NCBI GenBank assembly: GCA_905215155.1
Contig: CAJMPJ010000017.1
Span: forward strand, 1-58,194
Source: an uncultured bacterium
GTDB lineage: Bacteria; Bacillota; Clostridia; Lachnospirales; Lachnospiraceae
DNA length: 58,194 nucleotides
Direction: 5' to 3'
Shown in pieces: positions 42,776 through 51,370 of the stretch; positions within the stretch are counted from its first letter, which is position 1; each line of letters begins with the position of its first letter. A model generated the notes under the pieces. That model was not told where the DNA came from and made no database searches. It saw nothing but the letters and a program-made list of their open reading frames with translations. A program made the position numbers and the translations under genes.

Positions 42776-44644
42776 ATGAAAATAACAGAACTGAAATGTA
42801 CGGCATGCAATGGAACTTTAAAGATCGACGAGAATAACCCGCACATTGCGGTTTGCGAATATTGTCAAAGTACCTATGCAATTGAATCAGATAATCACGA
42901 AAATGTATATTTTACCCACTCTGTGCAGAATGGCAAGTCAGCTGTTTCTGATAAGAAAGAAGAACCGGAAGCTAAGGCAAAAGTCAGAATCTTTTTTTTC
43001 CTGGTTCTTTTAACGGTCTTTTATTTAGGGGCAAGGGGAGTTATTTCCCACAATGAAAAAAAGGCAGGGGAAGATACGGTTTCAGAAAATGACAGAGCTT
43101 TAAAATCCCAAGGGATGGAAAAGGAAGAAAAAGTATTATCAGGTCCTCTTGGCGCGATGGCGGAATCCGTGGCAGGCCGTCCGGCAAAAGATTTGACCCA
43201 GGAAGATTTATCACGTTTTAAATGGCTTGATATTACATATGATGCCGATCATGTCCGTATAGGATACAGCCTTGAAAATCCATATGAAGCTCCTGATGCA
43301 GAACTGACATGGGTAACGTTTCCAAGGGAGAACGGTGGAATTGATTATGAACTGATTTCCCGTTTTACCGGTCTTAAAAGACTTGATATGGCAGGATATT
43401 TAAATTCAGATTCATTAAAAGGCCTTACTTTGGAAGGAATCAGCTGTAACGCAGAATCTCCTTTAGAACTTGCAGAAATCTATCCTGGAGTGTCCGGGTT
43501 AAAAGAGGTCCGTTTCCTTTCGGGGATAAAAAATCTGGATGGGCTGGAACAGTATCAAAAGCTGGAAAGCTTAACGTTTGACGGACTTTACATATCTGAT
43601 CTAAAAAAACTTGCCAGCCGAAAGAATTTGAAGCGTTTAATCCTTACAGACTGCGACAATGTCAGTGATTTTTCTGTTCTTGCGATTATGCAGGGCTTGG
43701 AATCCTTATCAGTAGAATCTGAAGGAATCCGCGATACTGGATTTATTGCCGGTCTTGGGAATTTAAAATCACTTTCCCTTATTGATGCAAAAATTTTAAG
43801 TGTGAATGATTTAAAGGCTCTCACTGGACTGACTTCGCTGACCATAGATCAGTGCGATGAATTAAAGGATTTAAGCGGGATACAGGGACTGACCGGACTA
43901 AAAGAACTCACTCTGGAAATTCCGGGAAGCTGTCCTCAGCCGGATTTAAGCGGACTGACCGGCCTGACAAAGCTTTCAGTTTCCCGTGCCGGTGATGTTG
44001 GATTTTTGCATGGGATGAATGCACTGGAAGAACTGAAGCTGGAAGGCTGCAGGGTAAACAGCAAAGATGCGTTTTCCGGGCTTACCCGATTAAAAAAATT
44101 AACCTGCAGCCGGCTGCGTGGCGATTTTTCTGATTTGGGTTTTGTGAGCACTATCCCTTCTCTGGAATATTTAAATGTGGATGGGATGTCCACCTATGAA
44201 GACATATCCGGAATTTTTCAAGCACCTGCTTTGCAGGAAATCTGTTTGAACGGCGTGGAATGTGAACTTGATTTTGAAAAAGTCCGGCCTTCTGAAGGGT
44301 TGAAGATATTGGAAATGGATGGCGTGAAGCTTTATAAAAATGTAAAAATAAGCGGAGGCAGCGGAATTTATTCCGTGGATTACGACAAAGTAGTGTTGGA
44401 TGAACATTTGGATTTCTTTGCTAAATTTCCAGGGCTTAAGAAGTTGAGTTTGGCAGATAATACATTAACAGGAATCGGTTTTGCATCTTCACTTCCGTTG
44501 CTGGAAGAATTGGATATCAGTGGAAATTATGTGACGGATTTAAAACCACTTCAGAATCTAAGCGAACTTAAAACTATAATCTGTACCGATAATCCCATCG
44601 AGAATGACAGAGTGCTGAAGGAAAACGTAATCATAATTAAATAA
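42776..44644 (+). CDS. Zinc-ribbon, single-span membrane, leucine-rich-repeat protein
   Basis: About 622 residues in three parts. An N-terminal zinc ribbon has Cys pairs at ~8/11 (CTAC) and ~27/30 (CEYC). A single hydrophobic segment at ~71-90 (RIFFFLVLLTVFYLGARGVI) follows. The rest is a run of ~22-residue leucine-rich repeats of internalin/LRR_4 style, for example LGNLKSLSLIDAKILSVNDL, LTGLTSLTIDQ and LLEELDISGNYVTDLKPLQN. By topology the zinc ribbon should be inside and the LRR outside the cell, or the reverse if it inserts with the basic side out. Function unknown; adhesion, sensing or scaffolding are all possible. It has its own promoter. GGGAGC precedes ATG 42776. Confidence 0.85.
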   Translation: MKITELKCTACNGTLKIDENNPHIAVCEYCQSTYAIESDNHENVYFTHSVQNGKSAVSDKKEEPEAKAKVRIFFFLVLLTVFYLGARGVISHNEKKAGEDTVSENDRALKSQGMEKEEKVLSGPLGAMAESVAGRPAKDLTQEDLSRFKWLDITYDADHVRIGYSLENPYEAPDAELTWVTFPRENGGIDYELISRFTGLKRLDMAGYLNSDSLKGLTLEGISCNAESPLELAEIYPGVSGLKEVRFLSGIKNLDGLEQYQKLESLTFDGLYISDLKKLASRKNLKRLILTDCDNVSDFSVLAIMQGLESLSVESEGIRDTGFIAGLGNLKSLSLIDAKILSVNDLKALTGLTSLTIDQCDELKDLSGIQGLTGLKELTLEIPGSCPQPDLSGLTGLTKLSVSRAGDVGFLHGMNALEELKLEGCRVNSKDAFSGLTRLKKLTCSRLRGDFSDLGFVSTIPSLEYLNVDGMSTYEDISGIFQAPALQEICLNGVECELDFEKVRPSEGLKILEMDGVKLYKNVKISGGSGIYSVDYDKVVLDEHLDFFAKFPGLKKLSLADNTLTGIGFASSLPLLEELDISGNYVTDLKPLQNLSELKTIICTDNPIENDRVLKENVIIIK

Positions 44645-44687
44645 AATGTACAATTAGAATTGAAAAAGGATTAAAGGAGTGCGGAAG

Positions 44688-45302
44688 ATGAAGTGTATAT
44701 TAATTGGTATTGCCGGAGGAACCGGTTCAGGAAAGTCAACCTTTACCAACCGGTTAAAAGAAGCATTTTGTGATAATATCGCTGTCTTGTATCACGACAA
44801 TTATTACAAAAAGCAGGATGGCATCCCTTTTGATGAAAGAAAAAAGATGAATTACGATCATCCTGAGGCATTTGAAACGGAGCTGTTGCTGGACCAGCTG
44901 TCCATGCTCCGTTCCGGGAAAACGGTGGAGTGTCCCATCTATGATTATTCCATGCATAACCGTTCCGATAAGGTGGTAACTGTTGAGCCGAAAAAGGTGA
45001 TTTTAGTTGAAGGAATCCTGGTCTTTGCAGATGAGCGGTTAAGGAACATGTTTGATATCAAGATCTTTGTAGAGGCTGATGCAGATGAGAGAATCCTGCG
45101 CCGGGTGATCCGGGATGTAAAGGACAGAGGAAGAGACATCGAAGGTGTGGTAGAACAGTATCTTACCACGGTAAAGCCAATGCATTATTTATATGTCGAG
45201 CCGACGAAGCCCCTTGCGGATGTGATCATTAACAGCGGTATGAATGAAGTTGCGTTCCAGCTGATGAAGACCAATATTGAAAAAATGCTTGGCTCCGACT
45301 GA
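44688..45302 (+). CDS. udk: Uridine kinase
   Basis: Phosphorylates uridine (and cytidine) in pyrimidine salvage. The 204 residues have P-loop GIAGGTGSGKSTFTN and YHDNYYK, RKKMNYDHPEAFET, IYDYSMHNRS and VILVEGILVFADERLRN. The start is ATG 44688 with AAAGGAGTG upstream; the GTG at 44679 belongs to that site. A standalone gene after the LRR protein; the termination signal is unclear. Confidence 0.94.
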   Translation: MKCILIGIAGGTGSGKSTFTNRLKEAFCDNIAVLYHDNYYKKQDGIPFDERKKMNYDHPEAFETELLLDQLSMLRSGKTVECPIYDYSMHNRSDKVVTVEPKKVILVEGILVFADERLRNMFDIKIFVEADADERILRRVIRDVKDRGRDIEGVVEQYLTTVKPMHYLYVEPTKPLADVIINSGMNEVAFQLMKTNIEKMLGSD

Positions 45303-45383
45303 CCGTTTCCCAAGCGGTATCAGAATCGTTTTAAGGGTTCAAAATCTTTTTCCTAAAAATGACATTTTACGAAAAACCTTCTA

Positions 45384-45412
45384 GTGTATTTCATTCTGTT
45401 TCAGCCATAATA
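45384..45412 (+). promoter_or_regulatory. Candidate sigma-G promoter of the SASP gene
   Basis: CATAATA (45406-45412) is a perfect forespore sigma-G -10; GTGTA (45384-45388) at 17 bases matches the -35 pattern at 4 of 5 positions. Confidence 0.55.
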
Positions 45413-45430
45413 GGAGTGTAGCACAAAACA

Positions 45431-45461
45431 CACCATGTAAAAACAAAACAATAACATGGTG
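45431..45461 (+). repeat. Hairpin in the SASP leader
   Basis: CACCATGT (45431-45438) and ACATGGTG (45454-45461) are perfect complements around a 15-base A-rich loop, ending about 10 bases before the ribosome site. Confidence 0.6.
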
Positions 45462-45488
45462 AAATAGATGAAAAGGAGGCATTTTACT

Positions 45489-45692
45489 ATGTCAGGAAAA
45501 TCTAACACTACAAATGTACCAGAAGCAAGGGAAGCAATGGACCGTTTCAAAATGGAAGTAGCTAATGAATTAGGTGTTCCGTTAACCAATGGTTACAACG
45601 GTAACTTAACTTCCGCACAGAATGGTTCCGTAGGTGGCTATATGGTTAAGAAAATGATCGAATCCTATGAAAGAAATCTTGCAGGTAAATAA
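45489..45692 (+). CDS. Alpha/beta-type small acid-soluble spore protein
   Basis: A 67-residue DNA-coating spore protein. It contains the family pattern EVANELGVPLTNGYNGNLTS and GGYMVKKMIESYE, including the ELG germination-protease cleavage segment. The start is ATG 45489 with AAAAGGAGGCA upstream; the longer frame from 45468 starts at an ATG ahead of the ribosome site. These proteins protect spore DNA from UV and heat and provide amino acids on germination. It is direct evidence of an endospore former. Confidence 0.94.
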   Translation: MSGKSNTTNVPEAREAMDRFKMEVANELGVPLTNGYNGNLTSAQNGSVGGYMVKKMIESYERNLAGK

Positions 45693-45709
45693 TCTGTAAA
45701 AAAGAAAAG

Positions 45710-45766
45710 AGGAGCTGCAGTCTGGTAATTGATTTATCATTTACAGGGGCTGCGGCTCCTTTTTTC
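45710..45766 (+). terminator. Terminator after the SASP gene
   Basis: AGGAGCTGCAG (45710-45720) pairs with CTGCGGCTCCT (45750-45760) with one G-T, followed by TTTTTT. Confidence 0.85.
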
Positions 45767-45796
45767 TTTGCCGGTGCATGAGAGGACAAAATCTGG

Positions 45797-45825
45797 TTGT
45801 ATATCTGTGAATTTCATACTATAAT
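45797..45825 (+). promoter_or_regulatory. Promoter of rsmD-coaD
   Basis: TTGTAT (45797-45802), 17-base spacer, TATAAT (45820-45825), 29 bases before the rsmD start. Confidence 0.8.
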
Positions 45826-45854
45826 TATTTGGAAAAATAAAGTGAGGATATGTC

Positions 45855-46412
45855 ATGAGAGTAATCGCAGGAAAAGCCAGAAGGCTTTTGTTAAAGACAA
45901 TAGAAGGCCAGGATACCCGGCCTACTACCGATAGAATTAAAGAAACTCTTTTTAATATGATCAATGCAAAAATGCCGGACTGCTGTTTTTTGGATCTGTT
46001 TTCGGGAAGCGGTGCCATTGGAATCGAAGCATTGAGCCGGGGAGCAAGAATGGCGGTGATGGTGGAACAAAATCCCAAAGCGGCTGAATGCATCCGTGAG
46101 AATCTAAAAACGACCCGGCTGGAAGACGATGCCATCGTCATGAATTGTGATGTGCTGACCGGTCTTTCAAGATTAGAAGGAAAGGGACATGTTTTTGATT
46201 TCGTTTTTATGGACCCGCCCTATCACTTTGAATGGGAAAAGAAAGTATTGCAGTATCTCTCATCTTCTTCCCTCATTGATGCAAGTACCGTAATCATTGT
46301 GGAGGCTTCTCTGGAAACTTCTTTTGATTATCTGGAAACCTTCGGATATCGGATGACAAAGGATAAAAGCTATAAGACCAATAAACATATTTTTATAGAA
46401 AAAAAGGAATAG
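45855..46412 (+). CDS. rsmD: 16S rRNA (guanine966-N2)-methyltransferase RsmD
   Basis: A 185-residue SAM methyltransferase with [17 protein letters not shown] and [19 protein letters not shown]-binding [19 protein letters not shown] and catalytic DPPY (FMDPPYHF). Linked to coaD, as in B. subtilis (ylbH-coaD). GTGAGGA lies upstream of ATG 45855. Confidence 0.96.
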   Translation: MRVIAGKARRLLLKTIEGQDTRPTTDRIKETLFNMINAKMPDCCFLDLFSGSGAIGIEALSRGARMAVMVEQNPKAAECIRENLKTTRLEDDAIVMNCDVLTGLSRLEGKGHVFDFVFMDPPYHFEWEKKVLQYLSSSSLIDASTVIIVEASLETSFDYLETFGYRMTKDKSYKTNKHIFIEKKE

Positions 46413-46422
46413 GGAAAAAACT

Positions 46423-46911
46423 ATGAGAAAAGCAGTATATCCGGGCAGCTTTGATCCGGTAACTTTTGGACACTTGGATATTATCGAGCGTTCCGCTAAA
46501 ATGTCTGACCATCTGATTATCGGAGTTTTAAATAATAATTCAAAAACTCCGTTGTTTTCTGTAGAAGAACGTGTTAATATGTTAAAGAGCCTAACCAAAG
46601 ATTTACCAAATGTGGAAGTTTCATCGTTTGGAGGACTTTTGGTTGATTTTGTACGAGCCAAACAGGCGGATGCGGTTATCCGCGGGCTTCGCGCTGTAAC
46701 AGATTTTGAATATGAATTGCAGATTGCACAGACCAACCGGGTGATTGCACCGGAAGTGGATACTGTGTTTTTGACGACGAATCTAAAATATTCTTACTTG
46801 AGTTCCAGCATTGTGAAGGAGATTGCCGCTTTTGGCGGAGAGATAAACGCGTTTGTACCAGAAGCTGTTGCAGAACGTGTGATGAAGAAAATAAAAGATA
46901 GAAGGAAATAA
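46423..46911 (+). CDS. coaD: Phosphopantetheine adenylyltransferase
   Basis: Fourth step of CoA synthesis. The 162 residues have [20 protein letters not shown] with the nucleotidyltransferase Tx[18 protein letters not shown] and [18 protein letters not shown]. Starts 10 bases after rsmD. Confidence 0.97.
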   Translation: MRKAVYPGSFDPVTFGHLDIIERSAKMSDHLIIGVLNNNSKTPLFSVEERVNMLKSLTKDLPNVEVSSFGGLLVDFVRAKQADAVIRGLRAVTDFEYELQIAQTNRVIAPEVDTVFLTTNLKYSYLSSSIVKEIAAFGGEINAFVPEAVAERVMKKIKDRRK

Positions 46912-46932
46912 AAGTAAGGAGTGTTCTAATTT

Positions 46933-47514
46933 ATGATGAGCAGAATTGAGCAGTTAATCGGTGAAATTGAAGAATATATTGACAGCTGTAAGTATCAGCC
47001 CCTTTCTAACAGTAAGATCGTGGTAAACCGGGATGAACTGGAGGAACTTTTGGTGGAGCTTCGTCTCCGCATTCCCGATGAAATCAAACAATACCAGAAG
47101 ATTATCAGCAATCGTGATGCAATCATCAATGAAGCTCGTCAGCAGGCGGATTCCATACTGGCCCAGGCCAATGCTCAGACCAATGAACTGGTCAATGAAC
47201 ATGAGATCATGCAGAAGGCTTATGCCCAGGCCAATGACATCATCGAGCAGGCCAGCCTGCAGGCTCAGCAGATTGTGGAAAAAGCAGTTGCCGATGCCAA
47301 TGGCATCAGACAAAGCTCTGTACAGTATACGGATGACATGTTAAAGAGTCTCCAGACCATTATCAGTCACTCCATGGAAGGAGCACAGGGCCGTTTTGAT
47401 GCATTTATGACTTCCATGCAGTCAAGCTATGATATTGTCTCATCCAATCGCCAGGAACTGACGGGAGCTGTTATGGGGACGCCGCAAGCGCAGGAACCTG
47501 AGTCAGCAGAATAA
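46933..47514 (+). CDS. Coiled-coil protein, ATPase/DivIVA-like family
   Basis: A 193-residue soluble protein, mostly a long heptad-rich helix (Ala/Gln-rich, ~70-145: EARQQADSILAQANAQ; AYAQANDIIEQASLQAQQIV). Databases often call such proteins ATPase or V-type H+-ATPase subunit H-like, but no nucleotide-binding motif is visible, so I regard that as a label only. Possibly a scaffold or DivIVA-like division/sporulation factor. Two consecutive ATGs (46933, 46936) follow AAGGAG. It is 21 bases after coaD, and its 3' end overlaps the convergent ylbJ gene by 44 bases. Confidence 0.82.
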   Translation: MMSRIEQLIGEIEEYIDSCKYQPLSNSKIVVNRDELEELLVELRLRIPDEIKQYQKIISNRDAIINEARQQADSILAQANAQTNELVNEHEIMQKAYAQANDIIEQASLQAQQIVEKAVADANGIRQSSVQYTDDMLKSLQTIISHSMEGAQGRFDAFMTSMQSSYDIVSSNRQELTGAVMGTPQAQEPESAE

Positions 47515-48397
47515 ACAGGATAATGGTTAGAAGGCCGTGAAAGGCTTTCCATGCTACATAGTGCCGGATGGATAATCCGGCATTTTTTATAACACTCTTT
47601 GTCTGAAAGATTCCGGATAAGCCGCCGAATGCGGTGGCGGCAGCGATCCAGAGACCGCCGGACATTCCGGAGAAGGTTTCGGATATGGCTTTGATTCCGG
47701 TGGTGATTTCTACAAGGCCCAGTAAAATTGCCTTGTATTCCGGAATATGGACCGGGAGCTTTGTTATGTACAGGGCGAGAATGGAAAAAAGCATGATATA
47801 TCCTCCGATCTTTACCATGACCTCGCAGGAATCCATAAGACTGTCATCAAAGGACTGGGCGGCTTTTGTATTGACAGGAAGAGAAGGCGCTGGACCTGTG
47901 ATCCGGTAACAGGACCTTGCCGCAATGGATACAGGCAAAATAGGGAGATAGATACAGGCAAGCAGCAGCCAGACCGGAACCATTTGCGGAAGGCCGGAAG
48001 CCGCATATCCCAGAAGGAACATAGGGCTTGGATGATTGCAGATTGCCAGCAGGTATTTTCCTTCTTTTTCAGAAATACGCCCTTGATCCATAAAGTCACT
48101 GCAGGTACGGGCCCCCATGGGATAACCGCATAAAAGACCGGAGACCAGGGCATAGCTGCCTGCATCGGACAGGCAGAAAAACCGGTGTAAAAGTCTTTTT
48201 ACCGGAAAAATCAGAATATGGATGGCATTTAAGGCCACAATGACATTGGAGCAGATCATAAAGGGCAGTAAAGTAGGCACCACCACAGCTCCCCACAGGA
48301 GCAGTCCGTTTCTGGCGCCTTCATAAGCAATGGAAGGACGAAGCAGCAATAAAAACAGTGCGGCAACGGAAAGCAGGCGGAAAAAGGATTTTTTCAT
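47471..48397 (-). CDS. ylbJ: Sporulation integral membrane protein YlbJ
   Basis: A 308-residue multi-span protein with GLLLWGAVVVPTLLPFMICS and the conserved GLLCGYPMGARTCSDF and ICNHPSPMFLLGYAASGLP, marks of the nucleoside-recognition (Gate) domain in YlbJ/SpoIIIA-type membrane proteins. B. subtilis ylbJ lies in the same rsmD-coaD neighbourhood and is sporulation-specific. The frame is open to 48493, but ATG 48397 (minus) with CAGGTG upstream is preferred; the longer version would overlap the M23 start. Stop at 47471 lies inside the 3' end of the coiled-coil gene. Confidence 0.9.
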   Translation of the reverse strand: MKKSFFRLLSVAALFLLLLRPSIAYEGARNGLLLWGAVVVPTLLPFMICSNVIVALNAIHILIFPVKRLLHRFFCLSDAGSYALVSGLLCGYPMGARTCSDFMDQGRISEKEGKYLLAICNHPSPMFLLGYAASGLPQMVPVWLLLACIYLPILPVSIAARSCYRITGPAPSLPVNTKAAQSFDDSLMDSCEVMVKIGGYIMLFSILALYITKLPVHIPEYKAILLGLVEITTGIKAISETFSGMSGGLWIAAATAFGGLSGIFQTKSVIKNAGLSIRHYVAWKAFHGLLTIILFILLTQVPALAASP

Positions 48398-48448
48398 AGG
48401 CACCTGAATAGATTGTTTTATATATTTATATGAAAAGGCGTGACCGAT

Positions 48449-49258
48449 ATGATGCTGATTCTTTTTTTCATTTTGATCCTGTCGGTGTTCCATGTGACCA
48501 TGATTGATTATTTATATAATAATCCTACCTTTTACCAGCTGAATGCCTACACGTGGGAAAGTGATGATTTCAGAAGTTTGAAACTTGGTAAAATGGTTGC
48601 AGATTGGGATTCCATTGATTACGATACGCTTACCTCCCTGATGGTGGAACACCAGTACGATTTGACGAAGGTAAAAGATAAGAATAACCGGGGAGCCAGG
48701 CTGAGAAAAGTAAAGCCCCAGGAATATAAGAAGCTGAAAAATGCCTACATAAGCCTGCTGGGAGATTTAAAGTTTTTTCCGGTTCCGCTCAATATGAACG
48801 CCGATGCTCCTGATATTACATATGAAGACGGGTGGATGCAGCCCCGCACCTATGGCGGAGAACGGGGACACGAAGGCTGTGATCTTATGGGGAACAAGCG
48901 GCCCAGAGGCTACTATCCCGTGGTCAGCATGAGCGATGGTGTGGTGGAGAAAGTCGGCTGGCTGAACAAAGGCGGCTGGCGCATCGGTATCCGGGCTCCT
49001 AAAGGTGCGTACCTTTATTATGCACATCTTTATGGTTACAGTAAGGAATGGAACGAGGGAGACACCGTAAGAGCCGGTGAACTTCTTGGCTTTATGGGAG
49101 ATACCGGCTACAGCCAAATTGAAGGAACAACCGGGAATTTTGACGTACACCTTCATGTGGGCATTTATTTGAAAACAGACCATAAGGAAGAGATGAGTGT
49201 AAATCCCTATTGGATTTTAAAATATCTGGAGAAATACCGGTTGAAATATTCCTATTAA
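48449..49258 (+). CDS. M23 family metallopeptidase, membrane anchored
   Basis: A 269-residue protein with an N-terminal hydrophobic anchor (MLILFFILILSVFHVTMI, residues ~2-19), a ~120-residue extracellular stem and a C-terminal lysostaphin-type M23 domain. Both zinc motifs are complete: GHEGCD (HxxxD) and HLHVG (HxH). An endopeptidase on peptidoglycan cross-bridges or stem peptides is expected; with ylbJ divergently upstream, a sporulation role is possible (inference). I used ATG 48449 with AAAGGCGTGA upstream; GTG 48440 and ATG 48452 are alternatives. It is divergent from ylbJ with 51 bases between, in which no clear promoter is seen. Confidence 0.88.
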   Translation: MMLILFFILILSVFHVTMIDYLYNNPTFYQLNAYTWESDDFRSLKLGKMVADWDSIDYDTLTSLMVEHQYDLTKVKDKNNRGARLRKVKPQEYKKLKNAYISLLGDLKFFPVPLNMNADAPDITYEDGWMQPRTYGGERGHEGCDLMGNKRPRGYYPVVSMSDGVVEKVGWLNKGGWRIGIRAPKGAYLYYAHLYGYSKEWNEGDTVRAGELLGFMGDTGYSQIEGTTGNFDVHLHVGIYLKTDHKEEMSVNPYWILKYLEKYRLKYSY

Positions 49259-49278
49259 TACAGGAAAGGAGCGAAACG

Positions 49279-50643
49279 TTGAAGGAAATAAAGCTTTCGG
49301 AAGCATTTTTAAATAGAATGAAAGATTTGCTGGGAGAAGAGGAGTATGAGGCATATATAAGGAGCTTTGAGGAAGAACGCCTTTACGGTCTGCGTGTCAA
49401 CACCTTAAAAATAACCCCGGAAACTTTTAAAGAAATGACATCTCTCTCTTTAAAACCCGTTCCGTGGATCAAAAACGGATTTTATTATGAAGGAGATGAG
49501 AGGCCGGCCAAGGACCCTTGCTATTATGCCGGACTATACTATTTGCAGGAACCAAGTGCCATGACTCCGGCCAGCCTTCTTCCGGTCCAGCCCGGAGATA
49601 AGGTCCTCGATCTTTGTGCTGCTCCCGGAGGAAAGAGTACGGAACTGGGAGCAAAGCTGAGTGGGAAGGGAATGCTTGTGTCCAATGACATCAGCAACTC
49701 CAGAGCAAAGGCACTCTTAAAAAATCTGGAACTTTGGGGCATTGAAAATAGTTGTGTTACCAGTGAAGAACCAAGGAAATTAAAAGAAACCTTTGGGTCA
49801 TTTTTTGATAAGATCTTAATTGATGCCCCCTGTTCGGGAGAAGGAATGTTCCGCAAAGACGTGGATATGGTTAAAAGCTATGAGGAGCATGGTCCGGAGT
49901 ATTATGCTCAGATACAGAAAGAAATCGTGAATCAGGCGGTGGACATGCTGGTTCCGGGCGGCCTTCTTTTATATTCCACCTGTACGTTTTCCGTTTGTGA
50001 AGATGAAGATATCATCCGATTTCTTCTGGAAGAGCATCCGGATATGGAACTGATTCCTCTTCCTCTATTTGAGGGAGCATCGGAGGGGATCGGGCTTTCC
50101 GGCTGTCTCCGGCTGTTCCCCCACCGGATAAAAGGGGAAGGTCATTTTCTGGCTTTGTTAAAGAAAAGACAAGCTGATATTGTTTCTGACAGGAAGGAAA
50201 GCCGTAAAGAGAAAGAGGCAGCCTTTCCGGAAGAACTGACGGAATTTCTTTCTATGACAACCAAGCCTCTTGACCGGAGCCGCATCCGAATCAAAAATGA
50301 AATGGTATATTATCTTCCGGAAGGCTTTCCGGAGCAGGCCAGAAGTCTTCGCTTTTTAAGAACCGGCTTGTTACTTGGGGAAATGAAAAAAGGACGGTTT
50401 GAACCGGCACAGGCATTTGCCATGGCCTTAAAAGCAGAAGAATTTAAACAGGTAGTCTGCTGGGAGAAGTCTGATGAGAGGGTGATCCGGTATTTAAAGG
50501 GAGAAACCATTTCATTAAAGGAAGAAGAGGGAAAGATAAAAGGCTGGTGCCTGGTCTGTTTCGATGGTTTTCCTCTTGGATTTGCTAAAGGGACGGGAAG
50601 TACCTTAAAAAATAAATATTACCCTGGATGGCGGTGGCAGTGA
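49279..50643 (+). CDS. NOL1/NOP2/Sun family RNA cytosine-C5-methyltransferase (RsmF-like)
   Basis: A ~454-residue SAM-dependent methyltransferase for rRNA or tRNA m5C. The SAM site is DLCAAPGGKSTELG, the catalytic Cys is in DAPCSGEGMFRKD, and the second Cys in YSTCTFSVCED; a C-terminal RsmF-type domain (YLPEGFPEQARSLRFLRTGL) follows, ending in GFAKG. The start is probably TTG 49279 with AAAGGAG 8-14 bases upstream, 20 bases after the M23 stop; the frame opens earlier (49210) but would overlap it. Its last base is shared with the following gene. Confidence 0.88.
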   Translation: MKEIKLSEAFLNRMKDLLGEEEYEAYIRSFEEERLYGLRVNTLKITPETFKEMTSLSLKPVPWIKNGFYYEGDERPAKDPCYYAGLYYLQEPSAMTPASLLPVQPGDKVLDLCAAPGGKSTELGAKLSGKGMLVSNDISNSRAKALLKNLELWGIENSCVTSEEPRKLKETFGSFFDKILIDAPCSGEGMFRKDVDMVKSYEEHGPEYYAQIQKEIVNQAVDMLVPGGLLLYSTCTFSVCEDEDIIRFLLEEHPDMELIPLPLFEGASEGIGLSGCLRLFPHRIKGEGHFLALLKKRQADIVSDRKESRKEKEAAFPEELTEFLSMTTKPLDRSRIRIKNEMVYYLPEGFPEQARSLRFLRTGLLLGEMKKGRFEPAQAFAMALKAEEFKQVVCWEKSDERVIRYLKGETISLKEEEGKIKGWCLVCFDGFPLGFAKGTGSTLKNKYYPGWRWQ

Positions 50644-51362
50644 TGAAGGAAATCAGATTGGATAAATACCTTGGTGAAATGGGAGAAGGAACCCGGAGCC
50701 AGATCAAGGAAATGGCAAAAAAAGGCAGAATATGGGTCGACGGCATCCCGGAGAAAAGGACAGAGAGAAAGATCGACCCGGAGCGAAATCAGGTAACCGT
50801 AGACGGACGGCAGGTGTCCTACGTTGATTTTGAATATTATATGCTGAACAAGCCTCAGGGAGTGGTTTCAGCTACAGAGGACAAACGGTATGAAACCGTG
50901 ATCAGCTTAATTACTGAGAGAAAGCGGGACGATTTATTTCCCGTAGGAAGACTTGACATTGATACGGAGGGACTTCTTCTTATCACCAATGACGGAGCGC
51001 TTGCTCACAAGCTTCTGTCTCCCAAAAAGCATGTGGATAAGGTTTATTACGCCCGGATTGAAGGAACGCTGCCTTCGGATGCAAAGGAGCGCATCGGGGA
51101 AGGACTTATTCTTTCGGATGGAACACCAACCCTTCCGGCCTTGCTGGAGGTCCTTGAAACCGGAGAGGTTACAGAGGTGTACCTGACCATCCGGGAAGGA
51201 AAATTCCATCAGGTGAAACGTATGTTTGAAACTCTTGGGTGCCATGTGGTATACTTAAAAAGGATTTCAATGGGCTCTCTGTTATTGGATGAAGCATTAA
51301 AGCCCGGCGAATACCGCACGCTCCGTGAAGAGGAAATCGAGGAATTGAAGAAAGGAAAGTAA
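50643..51362 (+). CDS. RsuA/RluB-type rRNA pseudouridine synthase
   Basis: A 239-residue enzyme with S4 RNA-binding domain (RLDKYLGEMGEGTRSQIKEM) and catalytic segment FPVGRLDIDTEGLLLITNDG (catalytic Asp). Other motifs are YYMLNKPQGVVSATED and EGKFHQVKRMFETLGCHV. ATG 50643 overlaps the preceding stop by one base (TGATG), so translation is coupled. 16S (RsuA) or 23S (RluB) target cannot be told from sequence alone. Confidence 0.92.
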   Translation: MKEIRLDKYLGEMGEGTRSQIKEMAKKGRIWVDGIPEKRTERKIDPERNQVTVDGRQVSYVDFEYYMLNKPQGVVSATEDKRYETVISLITERKRDDLFPVGRLDIDTEGLLLITNDGALAHKLLSPKKHVDKVYYARIEGTLPSDAKERIGEGLILSDGTPTLPALLEVLETGEVTEVYLTIREGKFHQVKRMFETLGCHVVYLKRISMGSLLLDEALKPGEYRTLREEEIEELKKGK

Positions 51363-51370
51363 ACGCGTAC

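Noticed and set aside
45303..45383. Terminator of udk
   Set aside because: Only weak 6-base pairing near GCTTGG/CCAAGC overlapping the stop region; not strong enough to list.
46933..47514. True V-type ATPase subunit
   Set aside because: No other ATPase subunit is nearby and no nucleotide motif is visible; likely a coiled-coil label artefact.
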